Assembly (NCBI RefSeq): GCF_024499055.1
Contig: NZ_CP071249.1
Span: 248,001-312,000, forward strand
Length of the DNA stretch: 64,000 bases
Direction of reading: 5' to 3'
From: Turicibacter bilis
GTDB taxonomy: Bacteria; Bacillota_I; Bacilli_A; MOL361; Turicibacteraceae
The notes under the pieces were generated by a model. That model made no database searches, was not told where the DNA came from, and was given only the letters and a program-made list of their open reading frames with translations. Position 1 is the first letter of the stretch; the number at the start of each line of letters is the position of its first letter. Made by a program: the position numbers and the translations under genes. Positions 1 to 9,520 of the stretch are shown here, in pieces.

Positions 1-1
1 A

Positions 2-418
2 GATTATTATTTTTATGCGGTCAGTTATGTCGTGGGGAAATCAATTCCTTATCCGATTTCTTTCCGATTAGATCGCATTTTATCGTATAAGATTTTAACT
101 GAAACATTTAATATTCCCTATTCTCAACGATTTGAATCGGGTGATTTCAGAAACAAAATTAATATGATGTATCAAGGTGAATTAATAAAGTTTACGTTCC
201 GATTTACTGGACATTCAGTCGAAGCTGTTTTAGATAAGTTTCCAGTTTCACGAGTGATTGAAGATGGAGACGGTTATTGTATTATTGAGGCGGTGTCTCA
301 TGAACAAGGATTATTGATGTGGCTGTTGAGTCAGGGGGAATGGGTACAAGTTTTAACCCCTCATCATTTAGTTGAGAAAATGAAAGAGAAATTGATGAAA
401 ATCATAAATTTATATTAA
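2..418 (+). CDS. WYL-domain transcriptional regulator, C-terminal part
   Basis: The reading frame is open from the left edge, so the gene starts outside the window and its N-terminal helix-turn-helix is not seen. The visible part matches the end of a WYL domain (Y-Y-F-Y-A-V followed by F-R-L-D-R-I) and the conserved C-terminal extension found in WYL regulators (E-A-V-L-D-K-F-P, then L-L-M-W-L-L-S-Q-G and V-L-T-P). WYL regulators usually sense a small molecule or nucleic acid ligand and control nearby genes; the target here cannot be judged. A GTG at 32 is internal to the domain and is unlikely to be a true start. Confidence 0.8.
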   Translation, partial: DYYFYAVSYVVGKSIPYPISFRLDRILSYKILTETFNIPYSQRFESGDFRNKINMMYQGELIKFTFRFTGHSVEAVLDKFPVSRVIEDGDGYCIIEAVSHEQGLLMWLLSQGEWVQVLTPHHLVEKMKEKLMKIINLY

Positions 419-469
419 AAAATATAAAATCCGACAAAATCTGTCGGTTATACTGACTATAATAAAAGG

Positions 470-618
470 GTAAGGGAATACGAAAGAAAAAATTAGAAAA
501 TCAATGTGGGATAGCATTTTCTAATTAGAGAGTCAAAAATGGGTAGATGTATCATGTTCTTCGTTAGAAACTTTACGTAAAAGTCATCTGAAGAGATTTT
601 TCTTCAGGTGGCTTTTTA
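470..618 (+). ncRNA. candidate small RNA ending in a strong terminator
   Basis: No gene follows a TATAAT at 458-463, but the DNA then folds well. Arms of 11 bases (AATTAGAAAAT and its complement) form a hairpin within about 490-528. A 13-bp stem with two G-U pairs at 582-613 runs into TTTTT and is a textbook rho-independent terminator. The terminator is about 165 bases past the upstream stop, so it may end a short untranslated RNA rather than the WYL gene. No clear -35 is visible. It could also simply be the terminator of the upstream gene. Confidence 0.35.
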
Positions 619-977
619 ATTTTGTATATAAGTCCGGATAAATTTTCTTGAGAGAAAATTGAAAGTGTTTAGTAATCCTTGAACTATAGATTTTGATATG
701 AAAAAGTTATTAGTATTTTTTATTTATTACGTGAGATGTAGAATACATATCTGTTGACATGGATTGGAAGACATGGCTGCGCTGAATTCCATGTTCGTCG
801 AATCACCCTCCTATTATTTTTAGCTATGTTAGTATAATCGGGTGGAAAATAGTTAAAAAGTAAAGTTGTTGTTGAACGAAAATCTAAGATTCATTCCATA
901 AAGCATTGGTATAAATATAGGTTATTTGTTAGATACTATTGAGAGTTTTATTAGAACAGTAGATTTGAGGTGGTCAG
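619..977. other. intergenic stretch with no confident gene
   Basis: A possible -10 (TATAAT) lies at 833-838 and may serve the next gene. On the minus strand a strong ribosome-site-like AGGAGGGTG (804-812) precedes a 21-codon open frame (792 down to 727). The frame is too short to call a gene. Nothing else recognisable was seen. Confidence 0.3.
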
Positions 978-1661
978 ATGAATGAGCAAAGAAACGAGGC
1001 AGTATGGTATTTCGTCATGAGTGTGTTGATAGGATGGATTTGTCTGAAGACGTTCTATGTTTTAGGCATTGTCGGTCATTTTTTATTAGTCATTGCTATA
1101 GGATTAATGGCGATTGGATTTATCAAATTACCGATGATCAAAAATAGACAACATGAAAGATATAATCATCGACTTCATCAAGGAATGCAATTAAATGAAG
1201 TTTATCAAAAGTTGAAACTAAGTTTTGATGAAGAAATGGGAGATGATAAGACGACCATTTATGTAGATAGTCGACATAACAAATGGTTTGTGATTCAAAA
1301 AGAAAAGGTTATGCCAGATTATGAAAGGATACATATTTTTGATTTTTGTGATATTGTCTCAGTCGAGTTAATAAATGAACGAATTTTTCAGATGAATCAT
1401 CGAAATCATCAAAACACTGATGAGGTTTGTACACGACTTGAAGTTCAAATGATTACTCGAAATATCAAGATGCCAGAGGTTAACTTAATATTTATCACTT
1501 CAGAGATTTCATGTGCTTCAAAGCAATATCGAAGACTTTTGAGAGAAGCTGAATATATTAAAGCAATCCTAACAAGCATGAAGTATCAAGGAAATGATGA
1601 ATTATATGGATGGGGGACTAATGAAAAATATGAAGAGGGGGAAGGTGAAGTTATTGAATAA
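978..1661 (+). CDS. two-TM membrane protein of unknown function
   Basis: A 227-residue protein whose start is supported by GAGGTGG eight bases upstream. Residues about 9-28 and 29-49 form two adjacent hydrophobic helices. The rest is soluble and contains a beta-rich stretch (I-Y-V-D-S-R-H-N-K-W-F-V-I then I-F-D-F-C-D-I-V-S-V-E-L) of the kind seen in bacterial PH-like domains of membrane-anchored proteins. That domain guess is weak. The gene is monocistronic, with a terminator immediately downstream. I do not recognise the family. Confidence 0.7.
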   Translation: MNEQRNEAVWYFVMSVLIGWICLKTFYVLGIVGHFLLVIAIGLMAIGFIKLPMIKNRQHERYNHRLHQGMQLNEVYQKLKLSFDEEMGDDKTTIYVDSRHNKWFVIQKEKVMPDYERIHIFDFCDIVSVELINERIFQMNHRNHQNTDEVCTRLEVQMITRNIKMPEVNLIFITSEISCASKQYRRLLREAEYIKAILTSMKYQGNDELYGWGTNEKYEEGEGEVIE

Positions 1662-1697
1662 AAATAAAGCTAGAGGAAATCCTCTAGTTTTATTTTT
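1661..1697 (+). terminator. rho-independent terminator
   Basis: CTAGAGG/CCTCTAG stem with a 4-base loop, flanked by an A-run and a T-run, so it could act in both directions. It ends the upstream membrane-protein gene. Confidence 0.85.
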
Positions 1698-1770
1698 GTC
1701 GTAGATCGATTGAGGAATACTGTGCTAAAATGATCTTATTGTAAGTGAAATGTTGTAAGGAGTGTCAGAG

Positions 1771-4602
1771 ATGGAACAAGAGACAGTATTTATTCGAAAC
1801 CAAGGTGGCGTGACAGTACTGAGTGACTTACTTCAATCACTGGATCAGTGTGAAGGTTTTTGTTTTACGGTGGCCTTTATGACGTTTGGTGGAGTTCAGC
1901 TATTAGTTCAAAAGTTAAGTGAATTGGAACAACGTGGTATTTATGGTCGCGTTTTGACATCAACATATCAGCAATTTTCAGAACCGAAGGCGATTGAGAA
2001 GTTACAATCTTTTAAAAATATAGAAGTTCGTTTATATGATCAAGTCATTGAAGGGGGACTTCATGCAAAAGGTTATCTATTTATGAAAGGAGAGCTTGTT
2101 GAGGTTTATATTGGTTCATCCAATTTAACGACGAGTGCATTAAAAGAAAATATTGAATGGAATGTGAAGTTAACTAAATCAAAGAGTGATGTAATGGTTG
2201 AGGACGTATTATCTGATTATGAATTGTTATGGGAAGCTGCAGGTAGTTTAACGAAAGAGAAATTAGAAAAGTACAAAGCCAGCTATCAAAGATTTAAGGC
2301 TTTTGAAAGAGAGAGCTTGTTAGAAGTAGAAGATGCACTATTATTACCAAGTGAGGTTCGTCCAAATCTGATGCAACAAGCGGCCATGAAACGACTGAAT
2401 TCACTTCGTCAAAGAGGAGAAAAGAAAGCTTTAGTGATTGCAGCAACAGGAACTGGTAAGACTTATATGTCGGCATTTGATGTCAGTCAGGTCAAACCTA
2501 GAAAGTTATTGTTTGTAGTGCATCGAGAGGAGATTTTACGAAGTGCGAAGGTCACGTTTGAGAAAGTAATGGGGGATTGTAATATATCGATGGGGCTTTA
2601 TACGGGGAATGTGAAAGAGATAGAGGCGGATTATTTATTTGCAACGGTACAGACGATGTCGCGTTACTATGAGCAGTATCCACGTGATTATTTTGATTAT
2701 GTCATTATTGATGAAGCACATCATGTTGGTGGCCAGTCCTATCAAAAATTATTAGATTATTTTACACCTAAATTTTTACTGGGAATGACAGCAACACCAG
2801 AACGTTGTGATGATTTTAATATTTTTGATTGTTTTGATGGTCATGTTGCATTAGAGGTTCGTCTTCGTGAAGCACTTGAAGAAAATTTGATTGTTCCTTT
2901 TCATTATTTTGGGATCCGTGATATCGAAGGTGTGAATTTAAGTGATGTTAAGTTGGATCAAATTCATGAAATAACAAAGCGACTTAAAGTCAATGAACGG
3001 GTTAATTTTATTTTAGAGCAGATGCAATTATTTGGGTATGATGGGGAATATCGTAAGGCAATTGGTTTTTGTGTTAGTGTGGAGCATGCGGAGTATATGA
3101 CGCAAAAATTTAATGAAGCGGGAGTTGTAAGTGCTTGTTTAACGGGGAATCATTCTCCCGAAGAGCGACAAGTCATAATTCAACGTCTAGAAGATGATCA
3201 GGATCCATTAGAAGTGATTTTTACGGTTGATATTTTTAACGAAGGAGTCGATATTCCATCTATTAATTTGGTACTTATGCTTCGTCCGACACAATCGCCA
3301 ATTATCTTTATCCAACAATTAGGTCGTGGATTACGTAAGCAAGAAAATAAAGAGTTTTTAACTGTTTTAGATTTTATTGGTAATCATCATAAATCATTCT
3401 TAACTGCGATTGCACTAAATGGTGATCGTTTTTATGATAAAGATAGTTTGAAAGTAGCCGTATCAACGGGATTCCCTGATATTCCAGGAGACAGTTTTAT
3501 CATTTTAGATAGTATTTCAAAGGAGCAAATTTTAACACAATTAGAGTCTGAGAATTTTAATTCGATGGCATATTTAAGGGAAACTTACCAAGAATTTAAA
3601 CGAATGAATCGAGGACAGACGCCGTATATGTTAAGTGATTATTTAAAATATGAAGGGGCACCTGATCCAGTATCGTTCATTAAAAAAGAAAAAACTTATC
3701 TTAATTTTGTTGCTAAAGTTGAACAAGATTCATTTCTTTTGTCACTTTTAGGTGCCGATGAATTTGTTAAAGTAGTGCGTGAATGGTCAGGTCAACTTCC
3801 TCTAAGGCGACCATATGAGTTCATCTTATTAAATTATTTAATGCGTCATCCTGAAGTGATGCATCTAGATTTAGAGATGGCTATCAAAGAGGTATTAAAG
3901 TATGTCGATGCCGTGTGTGAGGAAAGTGTGTTACATGCCTTACAATGTTTAGGTCAAGTTTATTATGACACAGGTGAAGTTTCTCAGTATTTAAAACTTT
4001 TCGAGTGTCTCGGTCAAACGATAGTCGTATTACCGGTATTTAATCAATTACGTCATGCCCCTCATTTTAAACCTTATTTAGAAGATGTCTTAATGTATGG
4101 ATTAGTCCGTTACCAAGAGGAATTTGGAACTAATGATTATGGATTACCTTTCTTCAAGTTATATGAATCTTATACGATGAAGGAGGTTGCTAAACTGGCA
4201 AACTATGATAAAAAACATAGTGCATTTAGAGGAAGTGGATTGTTAACCTATCAGAATGATTTCTTCTTATTTGTTGATTTACATAAAGAAGAAGACATAA
4301 AAGAAAGCATTAATTATCAAGATCAGTTTATTTCAGCAGATAAGTTTCAATGGCAGTCTCCAAATGCTACAACTCAAGATTCAGAACGTGGACAAAAGAT
4401 TATTCATAATAAAGAGAAGGGAATTAATCTTCACTTATTTGTGCGTAAATTTAAAAAGATTGATGGTGAAGTTCAACCATATATCTATATTGGAAGAGGA
4501 AATACCATTCACGCAGAAGGAAATAAGCCTATAACGATTCAAATGGAACTTGAGCATAAAATCCCAGCAGCGTTATATCGAGAATTTAATTATAAAGTAT
4601 AA
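1771..4602 (+). CDS. PLD-nuclease/superfamily 2 helicase with DUF3427-type C-terminus
   Basis: The 943-residue protein starts at ATG 1771. A GTG at 1762 is part of the AAGGAG ribosome site (1757-1762) and is not used. Residues about 1-170 form a phospholipase-D-like domain with H-A-K at 98-100 and G-S-S-N-L-T-T-S. Next come superfamily 2 helicase motifs: Walker A (A-T-G-T-G-K-T, about 225-231), D-E-A-H at 314-317, T-A-T-P, and motif VI Q-Q-L-G-R-G-L-R-K. The last about 340 residues match the layout of DUF3427 proteins. Such proteins are nucleic-acid translocases with a possible nuclease and are often found near defence genes; here the gene stands alone. A role in phage defence or DNA repair is inference. 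Confidence 0.85.
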   Translation: MEQETVFIRNQGGVTVLSDLLQSLDQCEGFCFTVAFMTFGGVQLLVQKLSELEQRGIYGRVLTSTYQQFSEPKAIEKLQSFKNIEVRLYDQVIEGGLHAKGYLFMKGELVEVYIGSSNLTTSALKENIEWNVKLTKSKSDVMVEDVLSDYELLWEAAGSLTKEKLEKYKASYQRFKAFERESLLEVEDALLLPSEVRPNLMQQAAMKRLNSLRQRGEKKALVIAATGTGKTYMSAFDVSQVKPRKLLFVVHREEILRSAKVTFEKVMGDCNISMGLYTGNVKEIEADYLFATVQTMSRYYEQYPRDYFDYVIIDEAHHVGGQSYQKLLDYFTPKFLLGMTATPERCDDFNIFDCFDGHVALEVRLREALEENLIVPFHYFGIRDIEGVNLSDVKLDQIHEITKRLKVNERVNFILEQMQLFGYDGEYRKAIGFCVSVEHAEYMTQKFNEAGVVSACLTGNHSPEERQVIIQRLEDDQDPLEVIFTVDIFNEGVDIPSINLVLMLRPTQSPIIFIQQLGRGLRKQENKEFLTVLDFIGNHHKSFLTAIALNGDRFYDKDSLKVAVSTGFPDIPGDSFIILDSISKEQILTQLESENFNSMAYLRETYQEFKRMNRGQTPYMLSDYLKYEGAPDPVSFIKKEKTYLNFVAKVEQDSFLLSLLGADEFVKVVREWSGQLPLRRPYEFILLNYLMRHPEVMHLDLEMAIKEVLKYVDAVCEESVLHALQCLGQVYYDTGEVSQYLKLFECLGQTIVVLPVFNQLRHAPHFKPYLEDVLMYGLVRYQEEFGTNDYGLPFFKLYESYTMKEVAKLANYDKKHSAFRGSGLLTYQNDFFLFVDLHKEEDIKESINYQDQFISADKFQWQSPNATTQDSERGQKIIHNKEKGINLHLFVRKFKKIDGEVQPYIYIGRGNTIHAEGNKPITIQMELEHKIPAALYREFNYKV

Positions 4603-4647
4603 CAAAAAAGAGTCTAGAACCCTTTGGTTTCAAAGACTCTTTTTGTT
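4601..4647. terminator. bidirectional terminator between convergent genes
   Basis: AACAAAAAAGAGTCT is matched by AGACTCTTTTTGTT. It serves both the helicase gene and the Nudix gene on the opposite strand. Confidence 0.9.
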
Positions 4648-5035
4648 ATTTCATTAGTTCATGGACAGCAGGAAGATCAGCGGGTGCCCAGTTTAATTTA
4701 TTGAGTTGAGATTTTGACACCCAGCGTAATTCTGCATGTTCATTAGCATTCGGTGTCCCCTGAACTAACTCGCAGAGGACGGTGATTAAGTTGACAAAAA
4801 TGTGTTCATATTCATGCGTATAATCATTGAATACTTGAAGAGCTTTTATTGTACAGTCTAATTCTTCCTGAATTTCACGAATAACAGCATCTTCGATACT
4901 TTCATTAGGCTCAATCTTTCCACCTGGAAACTCCCAATAGTTCGGTAGGCTCATCTTGGGTGAACGAAGCGCACATAACACTTCATCACACTCATTGATG
5001 ATAATAGCACCAACGACTTTGACTGTTTTTTTCAT
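4646..5035 (-). CDS. Nudix hydrolase, MutT-type (8-oxo-dGTP diphosphatase-like)
   Basis: The 129-residue protein carries a Nudix box, G-G-K-I-E-P-N-E-S-I-E-D-A-V-I-R-E-I-Q-E plus E-L-D, that fits GX5EX7REUXEEXGU except for D at the last glycine. The preceding W-E-F-P-G-G is typical of MutT-like (d)CTP/8-oxo-dGTP pyrophosphatases that clean the nucleotide pool. The start is the ATG at 5035, six bases after AGGTGA. A longer frame back to 5065 has no ribosome site. It is monocistronic and convergent with the helicase gene. Confidence 0.88.
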   Translation of the reverse strand: MKKTVKVVGAIIINECDEVLCALRSPKMSLPNYWEFPGGKIEPNESIEDAVIREIQEELDCTIKALQVFNDYTHEYEHIFVNLITVLCELVQGTPNANEHAELRWVSKSQLNKLNWAPADLPAVHELMK

Positions 5036-5127
5036 TTGTATCACCTGTTTATTAATAATAACCATTATATCATAAAAAGCGACGTTGGGAAAAAGATTAA
5101 CATGTATGGAGTATCTGAATTAGGAGG

Positions 5128-5240
5128 TTAGTCTCAGTCATGATAGAAAAGAGGGAAAGTAACTTTCTAGTCATCACTTTACGAGCCATTCTTCCATATA
5201 ATGAACTATATGAATAGTTTGAGACTAAAGGAGAAATCGT
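5128..5240 (+). promoter_or_regulatory. leader with long-range inverted repeat and short ORF
   Basis: TTAGTCTCA at 5128-5136 is the exact complement of TGAGACTAA at 5220-5228, which abuts the AAGGAG ribosome site of the next gene. Between the arms lies a 25-codon frame (ATG 5140 to TAG 5217) with AGGAGG at 5122-5127. Pairing of the arms could hide or expose the downstream ribosome site, depending on translation of the short frame. This is inference from layout only. Confidence 0.35.
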
Positions 5241-6770
5241 ATGTTATGGTTTGAAAGATTAAATAAAATTCAAGGATTTGATATTAATGATCCAGCTAAT
5301 GCAAGACAAAATAGTTATGCTTGGTCAATGGTGGAATTAGGAGATTATATTTATGTGGGAACTTGCAGGAATATGTTGATTTCTGCTGCTACTAGTTTTA
5401 GTGGTCAATTAAATCAAAATCCTATCATTACAACTGGAATCGATAATAACGCTGAAATTTGGAGATATAAAAAGGATGGAAGCTGTCCATGGCAACGAGT
5501 CTTTAAGACTAATTCTTCCGATAATAGTTATGGATTTCGAGCGATGATTACACATCAATCGGAGTATTCTTGTGCCATTTATGCCGCAACCATTGGTGAA
5601 CAGGTGTATGTCTTTAAAAGTGAGGATGGAGTACACTGGAAAAAATTATACACCCCTGAATTGGTTGGGACAAGCTCGAGAGCTTTTGCCTCTTTGAATG
5701 GTAGATTGTATATCGCCACATTGGATGAAGCCATAGGTGGAGGAATGCCATATTTATATTCAAGCCAAGATCCTGAATTTGAACCTTTTGAGTTAGTGAT
5801 TAACCCTAATAGTCGTTCTTTTATTCCAAGCCAAAATCCAGTTGGTGGAGTTGATAGCTTACAAGTTTTTAATCATAAACTGTATGTAGGGATTGAGACT
5901 GAAAGTGGAGCTGAAATCTGGCGTTCGAATGATAGCTATCCAACCATGAATGATTGGACACTAGTTGCTGATAAAGGATTTGGAGATGCAATGAATCGAA
6001 ATGTGATGTCTACTGGAGTCTTTAAAAATCATCTGTATATTGCGGTCACTAAAGAGTTACCACTAGCTTTATTTGCTCCAATGGGCTTTGATTTAATTCG
6101 GGTCGATAAAAATGATAACTGGGAAGTTGTTGTAGGAGGGAATCCATTAATGCCATCCTCTCCTTCGACTGGAAAAAGAAATAAAAGCATTTCGGGATTT
6201 AATTCAGGATTTAATAACATCTTTAATGTCTATGGGTGGCAAATTAAAGAATATGAGAATCATTTAATTCTTACCACCTATGATGCTTCAACGAATGTAC
6301 GCCTCCTATATGAGGTGTTTCGTCAAAATAAAGAGCAATATATAGAAAATATGGGAATAGAGAATTATACAAAGATTGTTAGAGCATACTCGAAAATTTT
6401 ATGCTTATTGAATAAATATAACTATCCTAAAGGATTTGATCTCTATACATCCACCGATGGTTGTCATTTTACACCAAGAGTCTTAGATGGTTTACATGAT
6501 CCATATAGTTATGGCGGAAGGACTTTACTTGTGAGTCGTGAAGATGAGTTGTATCTTGGAACAGCAAATCCTTATTATGGATGTGATGTTTGGAAAGCAC
6601 GTTATTTCAACTCAAATTGCTGTCATTCAAATGGTAACTTAAATGCATACTTTAATAGTTTGAATCAAATGAATGGTGAATTGCAAAAAGTTTATCCGGG
6701 GTTAATAGAAGGACTTGAGAACATGTTTACATTACGAGCTCAGGCAATGAATCAACAAAGTGACAGTTAG
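5241..6770 (+). CDS. repeat-rich, probable beta-propeller protein of unknown function
   Basis: A 509-residue soluble protein without a signal peptide. It contains several degenerate repeats with the pattern Y-V-G-T/Y-I-A-T, then G-A-E-I-W-R or Y-L-Y-S-S, then a W, spaced about 50-70 residues apart. Examples are Y-V-G-T-C near residue 37, V-G-I-E-T-E-S-G-A-E-I-W-R near 215, and L-G-T-A-N-P-Y-Y-G-C-D-V-W-K near 435. Such blade-like repeats suggest a beta-propeller. The last 50 residues are polar and helical. The start follows AAAGGAG. I do not recognise a named family. A single-gene unit with a terminator follows. Confidence 0.6.
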   Translation: MLWFERLNKIQGFDINDPANARQNSYAWSMVELGDYIYVGTCRNMLISAATSFSGQLNQNPIITTGIDNNAEIWRYKKDGSCPWQRVFKTNSSDNSYGFRAMITHQSEYSCAIYAATIGEQVYVFKSEDGVHWKKLYTPELVGTSSRAFASLNGRLYIATLDEAIGGGMPYLYSSQDPEFEPFELVINPNSRSFIPSQNPVGGVDSLQVFNHKLYVGIETESGAEIWRSNDSYPTMNDWTLVADKGFGDAMNRNVMSTGVFKNHLYIAVTKELPLALFAPMGFDLIRVDKNDNWEVVVGGNPLMPSSPSTGKRNKSISGFNSGFNNIFNVYGWQIKEYENHLILTTYDASTNVRLLYEVFRQNKEQYIENMGIENYTKIVRAYSKILCLLNKYNYPKGFDLYTSTDGCHFTPRVLDGLHDPYSYGGRTLLVSREDELYLGTANPYYGCDVWKARYFNSNCCHSNGNLNAYFNSLNQMNGELQKVYPGLIEGLENMFTLRAQAMNQQSDS

Positions 6771-6833
6771 AAGCAATCAATACAGCAAATTTAACTCTAA
6801 TTAAAAAAGAATATTAGAACGTATATGAAATAT

Positions 6834-6883
6834 AACCTATAGAATAGACACTATCAAACAATGGCTATTCTATAGGTTTTTTG
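6834..6883 (+). terminator. rho-independent terminator
   Basis: A 14-bp stem (AACCTATAGAATAG and its complement) is followed by a T-run. It ends the propeller-like gene. Confidence 0.85.
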
Positions 6884-6942
6884 TATAAGACGAATTGTTA
6901 ATACAAATACGATACTTTCTGATGAAATAGCTCGCTTCCCTA

Positions 6943-7200
6943 CTAGAGGAGGATACCGCTTCGTGGGTAGATGACCCATGCAGTTTTCTTCCCTAAACAT
7001 TTTCGTGGTTGATGAATAATGAGACAGAATGTCTGATTAATCTCTTCATTATTAACTTGTGCTAAGTTTGTCTTCTTCTGCGAGAATTGTCCAAGAAGAC
7101 CATTGGTATTTTCATTTGTAGTTTGTTGTGCTTCTTTAGTTAATGGACGTGATTGACCATGAACTCCAAAATCAGGTTTAGCATGTCGTATCCAATACAT
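6943..7200 (-). pseudogene. remnant of a histidine phosphatase (phosphoglycerate mutase-like) gene
   Basis: The 85-residue frame begins M-Y-W-I-R-H-A-K-P-D-F and continues S-R-P-L-T-K-E-A, the start of the histidine phosphatase fold (RHA/G motif with the phosphohistidine, then R-P-L-T-x-x-G). These enzymes normally have about 170-200 residues and a second catalytic His. Here the sequence loses similarity after about residue 40 and stops early. There is no ribosome site before the ATG. It is most likely a deletion remnant. Confidence 0.55.
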
Positions 7201-7332
7201 CGTCTTTATTAGATTATCCGCTTTTTTTAGTAATTTTATATGAAATATAGGTAGTGATCAATAGAGAGATGCTTCAACATAATAGAGATTTTTGAAATTC
7301 ATAAAAAAGTGGTTTCTAGGAAAAAATCTTTT

Positions 7333-9120
7333 TCATTGGCCAAAAAGGAGGTCTGAAATGAATGAGATGAAGCGATCGCTAATATGAGTGAGTTGATTTT
7401 GTAAGAGAACGGGATCATCGGTGACGATTCCATCGACCTGCATGGAAATCATGGATTGCATGGTTGATTCTTTATTGACAGTCCAAGCATAGATTTGCTT
7501 TCCAGAGCGATGAATCTGATCAATTAAAGCATATGAAATAAATGAGGCTTCGATGGAATAATAGTCTACATCTTCAAGATCTTGATAATCGCCGTAAGCT
7601 AACGCAGTGATGTAGACGGTTTGAATTTTTGGATTGATCATTTTGACGGCTTGTAAAACGCGATAATCCATCGCACCGATGAGACATTCTTTTTCCATGT
7701 TATATGTTTTAATGAGTTCAATGACTTTCCGTGCAACATCAACGGGATGATCTTTTGCTTTAATTTCAATCATCAACGTAATCTGACCTTTACTACGTTG
7801 TAGGACTTCTTCAAGCGTTGGAACTGGTTCGCCGTCAAATTCTGAAGAGAACCAGTTTCCTGCTTCAAGTGTTTGAATGTCCGAATAAGTGGCTTCACTG
7901 ACTTTTCGATTAAAGCCAGTTGTTCGTTTGAGATTAGCATCATGCATTAAGATAATTTCACCATCTTTTGTTTGTTGAACATCAATTTCTGCCATATGCG
8001 CGCCACTTAATATGGCGTAGTCTAAGGCGGCTAATGTATTTTCAGGTGCATGAGTGGCTGACGCTCGATGAGCAATGATTTGCATTTCATCAGATAAGTG
8101 TTGGTTAACATTGTAAAGATTATCTGGACTAATGAGCTCCCCAACTAACAGGCTTAAAATAAGAGTCGTACTTACTAATAGAATTGGATGTTGGCGCTTT
8201 GAAGCATAGCCTGAAAAGAGGTGAGGGATAAAACTATGAGGCGATTGAACATATAATGTCGTTATAAAAGCACAAGTTCCAATTAGGAATAGACTTGGAG
8301 CGATGATGGTTAACATGTTTTTAATCATTAAGGAAGCGTTAAAAAAGACCATCATGGCTTGCGATGATGGAAGTATTACTTTAATGACAAGTGCACAACT
8401 GAAAATAAAAAATCCATAAAGGGTCATAAAGGCAATCGCGACTAATAATGACCAGCTTATTAGTAAGGGGATAAGCTGACGAACGTTTTTTTGGGTCAGT
8501 TGAAAGCTTTCCTGACAAGCGGATAAAACAGATGTTTTTTTATAAATAAAAACCGGACAAGTAAAAATAAAGCGAAGGCATAATAATTCAATGAGGACGA
8601 TAAAAGCGAAATACATTGGATGTAAGGGAGCCCTTTGATAAATAAAGTCAAATAAAAACTCAGTCATCGAGGCTCCATCTAAAAAGACAAATTTAAAAAC
8701 AAAGGCGGATACTGGGATGAAAAAAATTAAAGGAAATAGCAATATAATATTCTTTGGATAAAGGATCGTACAGGATTGTTTAATACTTTGCTCAATTAAT
8801 CTAAAAATAGAAGGTCTCTGTTGATAAATGGCAGATTGAATGAGAATGAAAATGGCCTGAATTTCAAAAAAGAAATAATAGCCTAAACAAAGAATCATTG
8901 AAAAACCTAGAATAAGGGTAGAGGGGGAAAAGATAAAGTGATAGATGACGCTAGGACTTAAATAAGTTAAATCGGCTTGTTGCATCATTGAGGTTAAGAT
9001 TGAAAAAAAAGTAGGAATAATGACGACTAAAGCAAAGAATTTATGAATAAGTTCAAATAATAAGAGGGTAAGCCAATTCCATTTCATATAGTATAGTGTT
9101 TGTTTAATCAGATGAAGCAT
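7333..9120 (-). CDS. glycerophosphodiester phosphodiesterase with N-terminal membrane domain
   Basis: Residues 1-330 hold about eight hydrophobic segments, as in the GPDPase membrane-domain family. Residues about 345-595 form the GDPD barrel with H351-R352, E378, D380 and H393 in the expected spacing (I-I-A-H-R, A-E-I-D-V, L-M-H-D). The enzyme hydrolyses glycerophosphodiesters to glycerol-3-phosphate and an alcohol; the membrane domain suggests action on lipids or lipoteichoic-acid-type polymers. The start is supported by GGGAGG eight bases upstream. Monocistronic. Confidence 0.9.
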   Translation of the reverse strand: MLHLIKQTLYYMKWNWLTLLLFELIHKFFALVVIIPTFFSILTSMMQQADLTYLSPSVIYHFIFSPSTLILGFSMILCLGYYFFFEIQAIFILIQSAIYQQRPSIFRLIEQSIKQSCTILYPKNIILLFPLIFFIPVSAFVFKFVFLDGASMTEFLFDFIYQRAPLHPMYFAFIVLIELLCLRFIFTCPVFIYKKTSVLSACQESFQLTQKNVRQLIPLLISWSLLVAIAFMTLYGFFIFSCALVIKVILPSSQAMMVFFNASLMIKNMLTIIAPSLFLIGTCAFITTLYVQSPHSFIPHLFSGYASKRQHPILLVSTTLILSLLVGELISPDNLYNVNQHLSDEMQIIAHRASATHAPENTLAALDYAILSGAHMAEIDVQQTKDGEIILMHDANLKRTTGFNRKVSEATYSDIQTLEAGNWFSSEFDGEPVPTLEEVLQRSKGQITLMIEIKAKDHPVDVARKVIELIKTYNMEKECLIGAMDYRVLQAVKMINPKIQTVYITALAYGDYQDLEDVDYYSIEASFISYALIDQIHRSGKQIYAWTVNKESTMQSMISMQVDGIVTDDPVLLQNQLTHISDRFISFISDLLFGQ

Positions 9121-9520
9121 TCTCTTGTCCTCCCTATCCGCCGTAATGCTTAATCATATGCAGAAGATTTAATTAATTTGCTTCATGATGAAAAGATTTA
9201 ATCAAAGACATGATGAAAGTGAGTGGTCTTTGATTTGTCATAACGAGTTCTTGAGGGGATCGACCTATCTTTTAGACAGAATAGCGTAAAATTGACTAAC
9301 TTGAAATTTTTAGGGTGAAACTAGCTTGAAAGAGGAAGTTAAAAACCTCAATCATTGTTTACTAATTGATTAAATATCAGAGGTTATAGTTTATAGTATG
9401 ACCGCATATGTGTTGAATCATGAGATAATATTAGATAATATGTTATAAAATTAGGTAGTAAGGGATAAAAATAAAGAGTAAAGTTTAGTCATTCTTAATC
9501 TATAATGAATGAAATAGACT
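9121..9520. other. intergenic stretch without a gene
   Basis: About 400 bases with stop codons in all frames. A 10-bp inverted repeat (AATCAAAGAC at 9200-9209, complement at 9226-9235) could form a hairpin but lacks a T-run. Nothing else was recognised. Confidence 0.4.
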
